Assembly: GCA_964543235.1 (NCBI GenBank)
Contig: CAZIXE010000013.1
Span: forward strand, 10,665 to 74,664
Length of the DNA: 64,000 nucleotides
Direction of reading: 5' to 3'
From: JANMMJ01 sp964543235
GTDB lineage: Bacteria; Pseudomonadota; Alphaproteobacteria; Rhizobiales; Aestuariivirgaceae
This document shows, piece by piece, positions 53,101 to 61,089 of the stretch. Position 1 is the first letter of the stretch. Each line of letters begins with the position of its first letter. A program made the position numbers and the translations under genes. The notes under the pieces were generated by a model. That model ran no database searches. It had not been told where the DNA came from and was given only the letters and a program-made list of their open reading frames with translations.

Positions 53101-53272
53101 CCTGCTGGCGCCGGCCGGCCCGCACCGCGGCCACCAGGCGGCGGGCCAGGTCCGCAACCTGACGCGCCTGGCCGGCGTCAAGGCTCGCCGCCGCGGCAAG
53201 CGACTTGACCAGGGCGGTCTCATCGGCGAAGAGCTTGGCGGCGATGGGGAGTCGGCTGGGAATTGCGGTCAT
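50153..53272 (-). CDS. putA: Bifunctional proline dehydrogenase / P5C dehydrogenase PutA
   Basis: Oxidises proline to glutamate in two steps. The FAD-dependent proline dehydrogenase barrel covers about residues 170-480 (ARPSISVKLSALHPRYEAKQ, RLVKGAYWDTEIKRAQEQGL and QFATHNAHSLAAI). The NAD-dependent aldehyde dehydrogenase part follows: WNFPLAIFTGQVAAALAAGN, with the catalytic Cys in SAFDSAGQRCSAARLLFVQ near residue 840. 1039 residues. There is no N-terminal ribbon-helix-helix, so this is the non-regulatory short PutA type. GGAGATCCCC precedes the ATG. Divergent from panC. Confidence 0.96.
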   Translation of the reverse strand: MTAIPSRLPIAAKLFADETALVKSLAAAASLDAGQARQVADLARRLVAAVRAGRRQQGGIDAFMQEYSLSSEEGVVLMCLAEALLRIPDAETADRLIADKIGGRDWESHLGQSESLFVNASAWGLMLTGRFMDLGRTATTDIGGYLKRLVSRSGEPVIRNAMKHAMRIMGKQFVLGRTIAEALTIARPLEADGYRFSYDMLGEAAFTAADADRYFKAYAGAISAVGRAAAGDDVFARPSISVKLSALHPRYEAKQQQRVLAELLPRVIDLAEMARRQAIGFTVDAEEVNRLDLSLELFGRLCQEPRLKDWNGLGLAVQAYGKRALPVLHWLAELGEITGRKLPVRLVKGAYWDTEIKRAQEQGLESYPLFTRKVSTDVSYLACAGFLLSRRDVFYPQFATHNAHSLAAIAVRAGNSADYEFQRLHGMGQSLYDQVVGRDRMNRPCRIYAPVGSHEDLLAYLVRRLLENGANTSFVNRLADDEAPIAEIIADPVDEVMKLDRIPHPRIPLPRDIFLGRVNSAGFPLWDDGTRESLMGRILDELREPATAAPIVAGRSVVSGREADVTSPHDRHVRVGGVREADAAAAAAAMTAAQHAQADWDRLGGDARAAILERAADLYEAATPRFMALLVREAGKTLDNALADLREAVDFLRYYAGLARQQFSGPQHLPGPTGERNELSLHGRGVFACIAPWNFPLAIFTGQVAAALAAGNSVIAKPAEQTPLIACEAVRRLHAAGVPPDVLHFLPGDGARLGKAILAHPALAGVAFTGSNETAAIINRALAARNGAIPALIAETGGMNAMIVDSSALPEQAVRDALASAFDSAGQRCSAARLLFVQSDIAPRLIPMLQGAMAELAIGDPLDYATDIGPVIDEEARQALEAHKARMRREATVLMELALPPATRNGTFVAPACYELTSVSTLKREVFGPILHVLRFEAGRLAEVCEAINATGYGLTLGLHTRIESTAREVRALIRAGNIYVNRNQIGAVVGAQPFGGEGLSGTGPKAGGPHYLHRFAVERVCSTDTTASGGNAALMSMR

Positions 53273-53356
53273 GGGGATCTCCGGCTCCGGCGATTGATAC
53301 AGGCTTGGGGCCGGTCAGCAAGCTTCCATCTGCGGCTCCGCCGGGGAGAATGCGAC

Positions 53357-54220
53357 ATGGCCCGCGCGCGCGTGGCGGCAACGCTGAATGTGGTCCGTAG
53401 CGTGGAGGCGCTGCGGGCACAGACGGACAAGTGGCGGGACAGGGGTCAGAGCTGGGCCGTGGTGCCGACCATGGGCGCCCTGCATGACGGCCATCTGACA
53501 CTGGTACGGGAGGGCCGCAAGCATGCCGACAAAGTCATCGCCACCATATTCGTCAATCCCAGACAGTTCGCGCCCCATGAGGATCTGGCACGCTATCCGC
53601 GCGATGAGGCGGGCGATATCGAGAAGCTGCGTCTCGCCGGCACTGCCCTGGTGTTCGCGCCGAGTGCCGAACTCATGTATCCGGAAGGCTTCGTCACCAC
53701 GGTCAGCGTCGCGGGTCCGGCCAGGGCGGGGCTCGAAGACAAGTTCCGGCCGCATTTCTTCGGCGGCGTGGCCACGGTGGTGGCCAAGCTGTTCATCCAG
53801 ACGGGGGCGCAATTCGCGATGTTCGGCGAGAAGGACTACCAGCAGCTGCAGGTGGTGACGACCATGGCGCGCGATCTCGACATCCCGATCAAGGTGATCG
53901 GCGTGCCCACCGTGCGCGAGCCGGACGGCCTCGCCATGTCGTCGCGCAACCGCTATCTCACCCGCCAGGAGCGGGAAAAAGCGGCCGCGATCCACCGGGC
54001 CCTGACCCAGGCGGCAGACAAGATCCGGGCCGGCGGCCAGCCGCAATCGGCGACAACGGCGGCGGCGCGGTCGCTGATGACGCTGGGTTTCGAAGTTGAC
54101 TACCTGACGGCGCGCAATGCCGTGACGCTGGCGCCGGTGACGTCCGCCGACGAGCCCATCCGGCTGCTGGCAGCGGCGCGGCTCGGCAACACGCGGCTCA
54201 TCGACAATATGGCGGTTTAG
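53357..54220 (+). CDS. panC: Pantothenate synthetase
   Basis: Joins pantoate and beta-alanine using ATP, the last step of pantothenate synthesis. Nucleotide-binding motif VVPTMGALHDGHLTLVREGR near residue 35; IFVNPRQFAPHEDLARYPRD, VVAKLFIQTGAQFAMFGEKD and DGLAMSSRNRYLTRQER are further signatures. 287 residues from the ATG at 53357 (GGGGAGA upstream). panB and panD are not adjacent. Much longer openings in this frame before 53357 are shadow of putA. Confidence 0.96.
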   Translation: MARARVAATLNVVRSVEALRAQTDKWRDRGQSWAVVPTMGALHDGHLTLVREGRKHADKVIATIFVNPRQFAPHEDLARYPRDEAGDIEKLRLAGTALVFAPSAELMYPEGFVTTVSVAGPARAGLEDKFRPHFFGGVATVVAKLFIQTGAQFAMFGEKDYQQLQVVTTMARDLDIPIKVIGVPTVREPDGLAMSSRNRYLTRQEREKAAAIHRALTQAADKIRAGGQPQSATTAAARSLMTLGFEVDYLTARNAVTLAPVTSADEPIRLLAAARLGNTRLIDNMAV

Positions 54221-54228
54221 AGACGCGG

Positions 54229-54558
54229 TCAGGCCGGACGCTTGCCGCTGGCGCAGGCGATGAAGGTTGGAACGGCAGGGTCCAGATCCAGGCGGGCTGG
54301 CGCAATGGGCTCGCCGCAATTGACGCAGTAACCGTACGCACCCTCAACAAGGCGTTGCAGGGCCACGCGGATTCTATGGGCCTGGTCAAGCCGCCTCCGC
54401 CTGGTGGCCAGCGCCATGGCCTGCATCTGCATGGCATCCATCCGTGACAGGCGGCCGACACTCGACTGGTCCAGTTCGACCGGCCCGCGGCTCGCGCCGG
54501 TGCCGTCATCCCACTGCTCCAGCGCCTGAAGCATCTCTTCAAGCTGCTTCTGTAACAT
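54229..54558 (-). CDS. DksA/TraR-type protein lacking one zinc cysteine
   Basis: Small DksA/TraR family protein of 109 residues, which would act in the RNA polymerase secondary channel. A coiled-coil segment covers about residues 1-72. The zinc-finger region is YGYCVNCGEPIAPARLDLDP (C78, C81), then PTFIACASGKR with C102. The third cysteine position of the C4 motif is F99, so only three of four ligands remain. The start at 54558 follows AAGAACAATAAATATCA with no strong ribosome-binding site; the frame is open to 54663. Convergent with panC, 8 bases apart. Confidence 0.82.
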   Translation of the reverse strand: MLQKQLEEMLQALEQWDDGTGASRGPVELDQSSVGRLSRMDAMQMQAMALATRRRRLDQAHRIRVALQRLVEGAYGYCVNCGEPIAPARLDLDPAVPTFIACASGKRPA

Positions 54559-54700
54559 ATTGATATTTATTGTTCTTTCCTCAAAATTAGTGCAGGAGGA
54601 GCAGCGCATGCCAACAATGCATACCTGGATCGCGCAGAACCTGTTAAGCAGCTGCGATTGCAAGTTTGCACACTGATTTTTCGATTCGATTGCATTGCCG

Positions 54701-55900
54701 ATGACACTTTATGCGTTTCTGCAGCAGAATTTGCGCCTGGTCGCGTTCGGTTTCTTTCTCTGCTTCATATCGAGCGCCGGTCAAACCTTCTTCATCTCGC
54801 TATTCAATGGCGAGTTGCGCGCGGCTTTCCAGCTGAGCCACGGTGAGATCGGCAGCATGTATGCGGCGGGCACCATCGCCAGTGCTTTCACCCTCATGCT
54901 TGCCGGGCGACTGGTGGACCGGTTCGATCTCCGCATTGTCACCATCATCGTGCTTGCGGGACTTGCGGCCGCCGCAGGCCTGATGGGCCTGGTGTGGACC
55001 GCCGCTTTGCTGCCGGTCGTGTTCTTCGGGCTGCGCCTCTTTGGCCAGGGCCTCGCATCGCACACCGGAATGACCGCCATGGGGCGATACTTCGACGAAA
55101 CCCGCGGCCGCGCCATTTCACTCGCCTCGCTCGGGTTTGCGGCCGGTGAGGCAGTGCTGCCTTCAGTCATCGTCGCGGGGCTCTCTGTCCTCGCCTGGCG
55201 GCAGATGTGGTTCGCCATTGCCGCAGCCGTCGCCTGTACCATTCCGCTAACCCTTGCGCTCCTCGCCGCCAGGCTGCCCGCAAGCGGCCCGGTTTCCGTG
55301 GCCGGCAAGGGCGGCATAACGCCCCGGCAGTGGCGTCTCGGCGAGGTCCTTCGCCACACCGGTCTGTGGCTGCGACTGCCGACACTCCTTACCCCAGCCT
55401 TTGTCATCACCGGGATCTTTTTCCACCAGGTGCATCTTGCCGGGGAGAAACAATGGCCGATCGCCCTGATGGCCGCTTCCTTCACCGTCTTCGCCGCAAC
55501 ATCTTTCGCGACGACTTTCCTCGCCGGGCCGCTGTTCGACCGCTGGACAGCTCGCCGCATGCTCCCGATCGTAGTGCTGCTGCTTGCGGTGAGTTGCGTG
55601 ATCATTGCCTGGTTTGCGGAGCGCGCCGCAGCACCGGCGTTTATGACATTCATCGGGCTTACAACGGGCATGTACGGTACCGCCGGCACTGCGATCTGGC
55701 CGGAACTCTACGGTACCAGGCATCTCGGTGCCATCAAGGCTTTCGGCCAGGCGGTGATGGTGCTCGCGAGCGGTGTTTCGCCAGTCCTGTTCGGGCTTCT
55801 CATCGACCTGGGGCTGGGCTTTGGCGCTATCGCAGCTGGTTGCGCGGCGCTCTGCATCGTGGCCGCAGGCCTGGCGGCCCTTGCCAATCGATGGTCATGA
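54701..55900 (+). CDS. MFS transporter
   Basis: Major facilitator permease of about 399 residues and 12 membrane segments. Features: FGFFLCFISSAGQTFFISLF (segment 1), AGRLVDRFDLRIVTIIVLAG (motif A region between segments 2 and 3), RYFDETRGRAISLASLGFAA and TTFLAGPLFDRWTARRMLPI. It ends with a Gly-rich helix pair. It resembles monocarboxylate/oxalate-type carriers by the N-terminal segment only loosely; substrate unknown. ATG at 54701, with TTG 54695 as alternative. Confidence 0.88.
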   Translation: MTLYAFLQQNLRLVAFGFFLCFISSAGQTFFISLFNGELRAAFQLSHGEIGSMYAAGTIASAFTLMLAGRLVDRFDLRIVTIIVLAGLAAAAGLMGLVWTAALLPVVFFGLRLFGQGLASHTGMTAMGRYFDETRGRAISLASLGFAAGEAVLPSVIVAGLSVLAWRQMWFAIAAAVACTIPLTLALLAARLPASGPVSVAGKGGITPRQWRLGEVLRHTGLWLRLPTLLTPAFVITGIFFHQVHLAGEKQWPIALMAASFTVFAATSFATTFLAGPLFDRWTARRMLPIVVLLLAVSCVIIAWFAERAAAPAFMTFIGLTTGMYGTAGTAIWPELYGTRHLGAIKAFGQAVMVLASGVSPVLFGLLIDLGLGFGAIAAGCAALCIVAAGLAALANRWS

Positions 55901-55927
55901 GCCGCACGGCCGGTCAGGTTCGCGATT

Positions 55928-56389
55928 TCAATCCTGAAACCTCTTGCCGAGAATGAGCCGGCCTTCGGAGGCAAAGCCCAGCGACTCATAGAAGCGCCGC
56001 AGCCCGTGCTGGCTTTCGGCATGCGGGGTGACGGTGACCTGGTAGCCGCTGGCGCCCTTGGCCACGAGGTAACGCTCAACGGCCGCCACCAGCTGCCGCG
56101 AAACGCCCCTGCCCCGCCATGGCGGCACCACATAGAGATCGCCCATTTCGGCGAACCAGCCGAACTCGATGCCGAACTCGAGCGAGACGGTGGCGACGCC
56201 GATGGTCTCGCCGCCGCAACTGGCCGCGAACAGGCCGCAGGTGTCGAGTGCTGCCAGCCTGCGCGCGTTTTGCGCGATGGTCCCGGGAGCCGTGGCAAAT
56301 CCCTCTTCGCTGAAGAATCGGACCAGCAGACCGATAGCGGCGGCGAGGTCGTCGCCGGCGGTCAGGCGGACAACAGCAATCTCGCTCAC
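55928..56389 (-). CDS. GNAT family N-acetyltransferase
   Basis: Acetyl-CoA-dependent transferase of the GNAT fold, 153 residues from a GTG start at 56389. The acetyl-CoA loop is MGDLYVVPPWRGRGVSRQLV (R/QxxGxG/A type, near residue 92); the preceding strand is IEFGWFAE. The substrate is unknown. The start overlaps the stop of the DUF1489 gene (GTGA), so the two are translationally coupled. Confidence 0.85.
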   Translation of the reverse strand: MSEIAVVRLTAGDDLAAAIGLLVRFFSEEGFATAPGTIAQNARRLAALDTCGLFAASCGGETIGVATVSLEFGIEFGWFAEMGDLYVVPPWRGRGVSRQLVAAVERYLVAKGASGYQVTVTPHAESQHGLRRFYESLGFASEGRLILGKRFQD

Positions 56390-56802
56390 AGCAGGCCCAG
56401 CGCCGCGAGGTCCTTGCGCATCTGGGCCGAAAGCGCGCCCGCGCCGCTTCCCCTTGCGATATCGGGCGGGGCGTCCGCCGCTTCGAGATAGCGCCAGCCC
56501 TGGAAGGCGCGGCGCGGCACCGGCCGGACCAGCACGATCTTCGGTTTGAACACGATACGGCAGCGTTCGATACCATCGCTGCCCCGAACCGGCTCGAGCT
56601 CGGCAATCGGCTGGCGGCACAGGACCAGGCCGCGGATCACCCAGTAGAGCGAACCGCCGGGGACAATCTCGTCACGGCGGCGCGGGAACATGCGAGTCAC
56701 GTGATCGAGCGTGTCGCGGCCGGCGCGGGCATCCCTGATCCACTGGCGCAATTCCGACACGTCGCTGACCCCGACGCAGAGCTTGATCAAATGTAGCGGC
56801 AT
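56386..56802 (-). CDS. DUF1489 family protein
   Basis: Alphaproteobacterial DUF1489 protein of 138 residues. It starts PLHLIKLCVGVSDVSELRQW and has GGSLYWVIRGLVLCRQPIAE and VLVRPVPRRAFQGWRYLE in the middle, all conserved in the family. Function unknown. Upstream partner of the overlapping GNAT gene. Confidence 0.88.
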   Translation of the reverse strand: MPLHLIKLCVGVSDVSELRQWIRDARAGRDTLDHVTRMFPRRRDEIVPGGSLYWVIRGLVLCRQPIAELEPVRGSDGIERCRIVFKPKIVLVRPVPRRAFQGWRYLEAADAPPDIARGSGAGALSAQMRKDLAALGLL

Positions 56803-56890
56803 TCATGCTCCTCGCGGCCAACATTATGATACGGTTGCGGCTGCGGGGAAAACCCCGGATGTCACCTTATCCGCAACAGGGAGTAGGCTC

Positions 56891-57094
56891 ATGACCGTCG
56901 CCAAAGTCATCGAACTGACCAGCGCCTCGACGAAGAGCATCGAGGATGCCATCGAACAGGGCGTGCGCCGCGCCGATCAGACGCTCGATCAGGTTGAGGG
57001 CGCCTGGGTTCAGGACATCAAGGCCGTCGTCAAGAACGGCAAGGTGGCCGAGTGGCGCGTCAACATGAAGGTCACGTTCCTGCTGAAGCAGTGA
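56891..57094 (+). CDS. Dodecin flavoprotein
   Basis: Small dodecameric flavin-binding protein that stores riboflavin-type flavins. 67 residues: AKVIELTSASTKSIEDAIEQ, then VEGAWVQDIKAVVKNGKVAE, with the Trp that stacks on the flavin in GAW near residue 38. CAGGGAGTAGG precedes the ATG at 56891. Its end overlaps that of the carboxylase gene by 23 bases, tail to tail. Confidence 0.93.
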   Translation: MTVAKVIELTSASTKSIEDAIEQGVRRADQTLDQVEGAWVQDIKAVVKNGKVAEWRVNMKVTFLLKQ

Positions 57095-59012
57095 CCGGCT
57101 CGATGGCGCACAAGAGCGCGCCCTCGCTCACGGTATTGCCGGGGCTGGCGAACAGCGTGACCAGCCTGCCGCTCTGGCCGGCCCGCACCACATGCTCCAT
57201 CTTCATCGCCTCGATGACGAGCAGCGGGTCGCCGCGCTCAACCTTGTCACCCGGAGCGGCGAAGAGCTTGGTGATCTTGCCGGTCATGGGGGCGCGGGCG
57301 GTGGCCGACCCGCCTTCCTCATCGGGCCGCCGGGCCAGCTGATCGACGCTGTGAAGCTCGATCTGCTTGCCGTCGACGCTGAGGTGCAGCCGGCCGTCTG
57401 CCAGCTGGAACTGCGAGTCGGGCAGAGCGCCGACAATGGTGCGATACCCATCGCATTCAACCTGCCAGTCGGTCGCCCCGGAACGCACCAGGCGATACAC
57501 AGCTTCTTCCCCATTGATGGCGAGGGCGGCCAGGGTATGCCGCGGCGTGCCCGCCAGCGACCATGCCCCGGCGTCCCAGGGGGGCGCAGCACGGCGGGTC
57601 TGGGATTGTGCCCAGGTGGCGGCGGCCCGCGCCCTTTCGGAGGGCAGCAGGGCACGCTCGGCGAGCTGGTCGATGTGGGCGTCGATGAAGCCGGTGGTCA
57701 CCGGCCCCGCCACGACATCCTTATGGGCCAGCAGCCGGCCGAGAAAATGCTGGTTGGTCCTGACACCCACCAGGCTGGTCCTGGCCAGGGCGGCATGGAG
57801 ACGGGTCAGCGCCTCGCGCCGGGTCTTGCCATGGACGATGAGCTTGGCAATCATCGGATCGTAATGCGGGCTGATGGCGCTGCCCTCGCGGATGCCGGTG
57901 TCGATGCGCAGGGCCGGCACGTCGGTGGCCCAGAGCAGGCGATGGATAGTGCCGGTCTGCGGCAGGAAGTCCCGGGCAGGGTCCTCGGCATAGAGCCTGG
58001 CCTCGATGGCGTGGCCATGCGCCTCGATCTCCTCCTGGCGGACCGGGAGATGCTCGCCGGCGGCACAGCGGAACTGCAATTCCACCAGGTCCAATCCGGT
58101 AATTAGCTCCGTAACCGGATGTTCCACCTGAAGACGGGTATTAATCTCCATGAAATAAAAGGCGGAAAGATCGGCAGGGGCAATGAACTCCATGGTCCCC
58201 GCGCAACTGTAGCCGGCCGCCAGCGCACCCTTCACCGCGGCGTCCCCCAGGGTCTGGCGCATGGCGGCCGTCAGGCCAGGGGCCGGAGCCTCTTCGATCA
58301 CCTTCTGATGGCGGCGCTGCAGGGAGCATTCGCGCTCAAACAGGTGCACGGCCCGGCCATGACGATCGGCCATGACCTGCACCTCGATGTGGCGGGCGCC
58401 GCCGACGAATTTCTCGATCAGCATGCGGGCATCGCCAAAGGCGCCCAGCGCCTCGCGGCGGCAGGCGGCCAGAGCGGCATCGAACTCGGCTTCCTCCAGC
58501 ACCTTGCGCATGCCCTTGCCGCCGCCGCCGGCCACCGCCTTCAGCATCACGGGATAGCCTATCCGGCGCGCTTCCTCCCGCATTGCAGCAGGACCTTGAT
58601 CGGCGCCGTCATAGCCGGGAAGGACCGGCACGCCTGCTGCCGCCATCAGGGCCTTGGCCTCATCCTTGTGGCCAAGGGCGCGAATGGCGGCCGCCGAAGG
58701 ACCGATGAACGCAATCTCGGCGGCTTCGCAAGCTTCAGCAAACACGGGATTTTCTGCCAGGAATCCATATCCCGGATGAATGCACTCGGCGCCGCTGCGC
58801 TGCGCTGCAGCGATGATCGCGCCGATGTCGAGATAGCCGCCCCAGGGCTCGGCGGCAGCCAGTTCGACGACTTCGTCCGCCATCTCGGTGTGCGGTGCAC
58901 CACGGTCGGCAGCGGAGGTGACGGCGACGACCCGCATGCCAAGGCGCCGTGCAGTCCTGGCAATCCTGATGGCGATCTCGCCGCGGTTGGCAATCAGTAC
59001 CGAACCATACAT
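57072..59012 (-). CDS. Biotin-dependent acyl-CoA carboxylase alpha subunit (biotin carboxylase + BCCP)
   Basis: Carboxylates its biotin using ATP and bicarbonate and hands it to a carboxyltransferase subunit. Biotin carboxylase domain: SVLIANRGEIAIRIARTARR, then ECIHPGYGFLAENP, the ATP-grasp loop KAVAGGGGKGMRKVLEEAEF and MEINTRLQVEHPVTELITG. A BT domain is in the middle. The C-terminal biotinyl domain has VIEAMKMEHVVRAGQ (Lys near residue 611). 646 residues. The beta subunit is not in the window. 3-Methylcrotonyl-CoA is a reasonable guess because isovaleryl-CoA dehydrogenase lies nearby, but propionyl- or acetyl-CoA are not excluded. Confidence 0.9.
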   Translation of the reverse strand: MYGSVLIANRGEIAIRIARTARRLGMRVVAVTSAADRGAPHTEMADEVVELAAAEPWGGYLDIGAIIAAAQRSGAECIHPGYGFLAENPVFAEACEAAEIAFIGPSAAAIRALGHKDEAKALMAAAGVPVLPGYDGADQGPAAMREEARRIGYPVMLKAVAGGGGKGMRKVLEEAEFDAALAACRREALGAFGDARMLIEKFVGGARHIEVQVMADRHGRAVHLFERECSLQRRHQKVIEEAPAPGLTAAMRQTLGDAAVKGALAAGYSCAGTMEFIAPADLSAFYFMEINTRLQVEHPVTELITGLDLVELQFRCAAGEHLPVRQEEIEAHGHAIEARLYAEDPARDFLPQTGTIHRLLWATDVPALRIDTGIREGSAISPHYDPMIAKLIVHGKTRREALTRLHAALARTSLVGVRTNQHFLGRLLAHKDVVAGPVTTGFIDAHIDQLAERALLPSERARAAATWAQSQTRRAAPPWDAGAWSLAGTPRHTLAALAINGEEAVYRLVRSGATDWQVECDGYRTIVGALPDSQFQLADGRLHLSVDGKQIELHSVDQLARRPDEEGGSATARAPMTGKITKLFAAPGDKVERGDPLLVIEAMKMEHVVRAGQSGRLVTLFASPGNTVSEGALLCAIEPVTASAGT

Positions 59013-59172
59013 TCGGGGATTCCTTGCATGTCCGCTTGCCTCAGTCCATGTTGATAGTCACATGGTTTTGAATGCTCTGACAGGCTCGTGATTGGTTATT
59101 GATTGTGGCAGATCGCATCACTCCTCATGCGGGTCTGCGGATCCGTGGAAACTCGTCAACCAGGAGAGAAAA

Positions 59173-59427
59173 ATGAAGCATGTCACCCGTTCAGGCGCCG
59201 TACTCGCCGCGGCGGCCCTGTCACTCGCCGTCACCGGCGCCGTCTTCAGCCCGGCGCAGGCGGAAGACGCCAAGGTCCATTGTGTGGGCGTCAATGCATG
59301 CAAAGGGCAGTCGGAATGCAAGACGGCCAATTCCTCGTGCAAGGGGCAGAATGCATGCAAGGGGCAGGGATTCCTCTCGCTGACCAAGGCCGAATGCGAG
59401 GCCCAGGGCGGGAAGGTCGAAAGCTGA
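59173..59427 (+). CDS. bufA: Bufferin-type copper-binding peptide precursor (DUF2282)
   Basis: Precursor of about 84 residues with an N-terminal signal peptide (residues 1-28, ending SPAQAEDA). The mature part is Cys-rich with repeated CKGQ: CVGVNACKGQSECK, then SSCKGQNACKGQG; six Cys in total. This is the DUF2282 bufferin pattern. Bufferins studied in Caulobacter are exported peptides whose cysteines are modified to thiooxazole by an MNIO enzyme and that bind copper. The ATG at 59173 follows CAGGAGAG. First gene of the bufABC unit. Confidence 0.88.
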   Translation: MKHVTRSGAVLAAAALSLAVTGAVFSPAQAEDAKVHCVGVNACKGQSECKTANSSCKGQNACKGQGFLSLTKAECEAQGGKVES

Positions 59428-59473
59428 CGAAATGGGGTTCGCGGTCTTCCGGGACCGCGAACCTTGACCGGCG

Positions 59474-60319
59474 ATGACACTGCGCAAACCACCATATCTC
59501 GGCTTCGGTCTCGGCCTCAGGCCGCAGCATTACCGCGAGATCCTCGACGGCGAACCGGCAATCGACTGGTTCGAGGTGATCTCGGAAAACTACATGGTGC
59601 CGGGCGGGCAGCCGCTGCGCATGCTCGACCGCATTGCCGAGCGCTATCCGGTGGTGATGCATGGGGTGTCGCTGTCGATTGCCTCGACTGCACCGCTCGA
59701 CATGGACTATCTCGCCGGCCTGAAATCGCTGGCTGAACGCGTCAAGCCGCAGTGGATCTCCGACCATCTGTGCTGGACCGGGGTGCACGGGGTCAACCTG
59801 CATGACCTGCTGCCGGTCCCCTATACCGAGGAAGCGCTCGACCACGTGGTGGCGCGGATCGCGCGGGTGCAGGACTATCTCGGCCGCCGCATCGCCATCG
59901 AAAACGTCTCCAGCTATATCGAGTACACGCATTCGGAAATGACCGAGTGGGAGTTCGTGGCCGAACTGGCGCGGCGCGCCGATTGCTGGCTGCTGCTCGA
60001 CGTCAACAACGTGTTCGTCTCCGGCTTCAACCATGCCTTCAACAGCCACATCTTCATCGATGCCATCCCGCGTGAACGCGTCGTGCAGTTCCATCTGGCG
60101 GGGCACAGCGAGGCCAACACCCATCTGATCGACACGCATGACGAGCCGGTGCGCGAAGAGGTCTGGGACCTGTACGGAACCGCGCTGGAACGGTTTGGCC
60201 CGATCTCGACGATGATCGAGCGCGACGACAATATTCCACCGCTTGCCGATCTCGTCGCCGAACTCGACCATGCCCGCCGGATCGCGGCGGCGGTCCTCGG
60301 CCAGGAGGCGGCGGCATGA
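59474..60319 (+). CDS. bufB: MNIO-family (DUF692) peptide-modifying enzyme
   Basis: Multinuclear non-heme iron oxidative enzyme family, TIM-barrel, 281 residues. Motifs include FGLGLRPQHYREILDGEP, WFEVISENYMVPGG, RYPVVMHGVSLS and ISDHLCWTGVHG, with the His/Glu/Asp metal ligands spread through the barrel (for example IAIENVSSYIEYTHS, LLDVNNVFVS, VQFHLAGH). The enzyme is expected to convert cysteines of BufA to thiooxazole-type groups. Start ATG at 59474 is 47 bases after bufA. The next gene overlaps its stop by 4 bases. Confidence 0.92.
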   Translation: MTLRKPPYLGFGLGLRPQHYREILDGEPAIDWFEVISENYMVPGGQPLRMLDRIAERYPVVMHGVSLSIASTAPLDMDYLAGLKSLAERVKPQWISDHLCWTGVHGVNLHDLLPVPYTEEALDHVVARIARVQDYLGRRIAIENVSSYIEYTHSEMTEWEFVAELARRADCWLLLDVNNVFVSGFNHAFNSHIFIDAIPRERVVQFHLAGHSEANTHLIDTHDEPVREEVWDLYGTALERFGPISTMIERDDNIPPLADLVAELDHARRIAAAVLGQEAAA

Positions 60320-61089
60320 AAAGCCGCAGCAAATCCCTGCGCACCAGGGCCGAGAGCGGCTGTCCCGAGCGGGACTGCGCGTCATTGCCGGCAAGTGCGG
60401 CCGTGCTGTTCGGTCTCAATGCCGATGAACGTGACCGGTTCGCAGTGCTGGCGGCCCGCTATGCGCGGCTGGCGGCCTATCTCGGCGATACCGGCTTTGC
60501 GGATCTGGTACGTGCCCTGACCAGGACGCATCCCGAGATGGCGGGAGACGAGCTCGCCGGCGAACTGCCGCTGTTTCTGCAGATGGCCGAACCCTATCGC
60601 CGGTTCGCCGAACTGGCGGAGTTTGCGGTGCTGGAGCAGGCGATCGAAGGGGCATTCCAGGCGCCCTGTTCGAGCGTGGTCCGCATGGAGGAACTGGCCG
60701 CCCTGGCGCCCGAGACCTTTGCCTATGCGGTGCTGGCGATCCAGAAGCCGCTGACCTGGCTCAAGTTCCGCACCAATGTGACAAGCCTGTGGGCCAGCAT
60801 GCGCTGCGGCGTCACGCCGCCCAAGCCGGAACGGCTGGCCGAACCCGTCGATGTCATCGTCTGGCGGCAGGCGCGGGCGGCGCGTTTCCGGATCCTCGGA
60901 GCCGAAGAGGCGGCAGTGCTCAAGCAGGCAAGCCAGGGCGTGCCGTTCGGGGCGCTGTGCGAGATGATGATGGAGGGGGGCGATGCCGAGTCGGCCGCCA
61001 CCCGGGCGGCCGGCTATCTGCGCGGCTGGGTCGAGGCCGAGCTGGTCTGTGCCGTCAGGATCGCAGCACCGGCGGCGGAAGCGAAATAA
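60316..61089 (+). CDS. bufC: BufC-like partner (DUF2063) of the MNIO enzyme
   Basis: Putative partner of the MNIO enzyme, 257 residues, DUF2063-like. The N-terminal region contains ERDRFAVLAARYARLAAYL and FADLVRALTRTHPEM, the pattern of the domain thought to bind the precursor peptide; the C-terminal part is AAVLKQASQGVPFGALCEMM. The N-terminal 28 residues are basic and do not match the family well. The stop lies inside the downstream minus-strand gene (76-base tail-to-tail overlap). Start overlaps bufB (ATGA). Confidence 0.82.
   Translation: MKSRSKSLRTRAESGCPERDCASLPASAAVLFGLNADERDRFAVLAARYARLAAYLGDTGFADLVRALTRTHPEMAGDELAGELPLFLQMAEPYRRFAELAEFAVLEQAIEGAFQAPCSSVVRMEELAALAPETFAYAVLAIQKPLTWLKFRTNVTSLWASMRCGVTPPKPERLAEPVDVIVWRQARAARFRILGAEEAAVLKQASQGVPFGALCEMMMEGGDAESAATRAAGYLRGWVEAELVCAVRIAAPAAEAK

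Noticed and set aside
51761..53356. Long open region leading into panC on the plus strand
   Set aside because: The panC family start is at 53357 with a good ribosome-binding site; the earlier part is opposite putA and has no homology.
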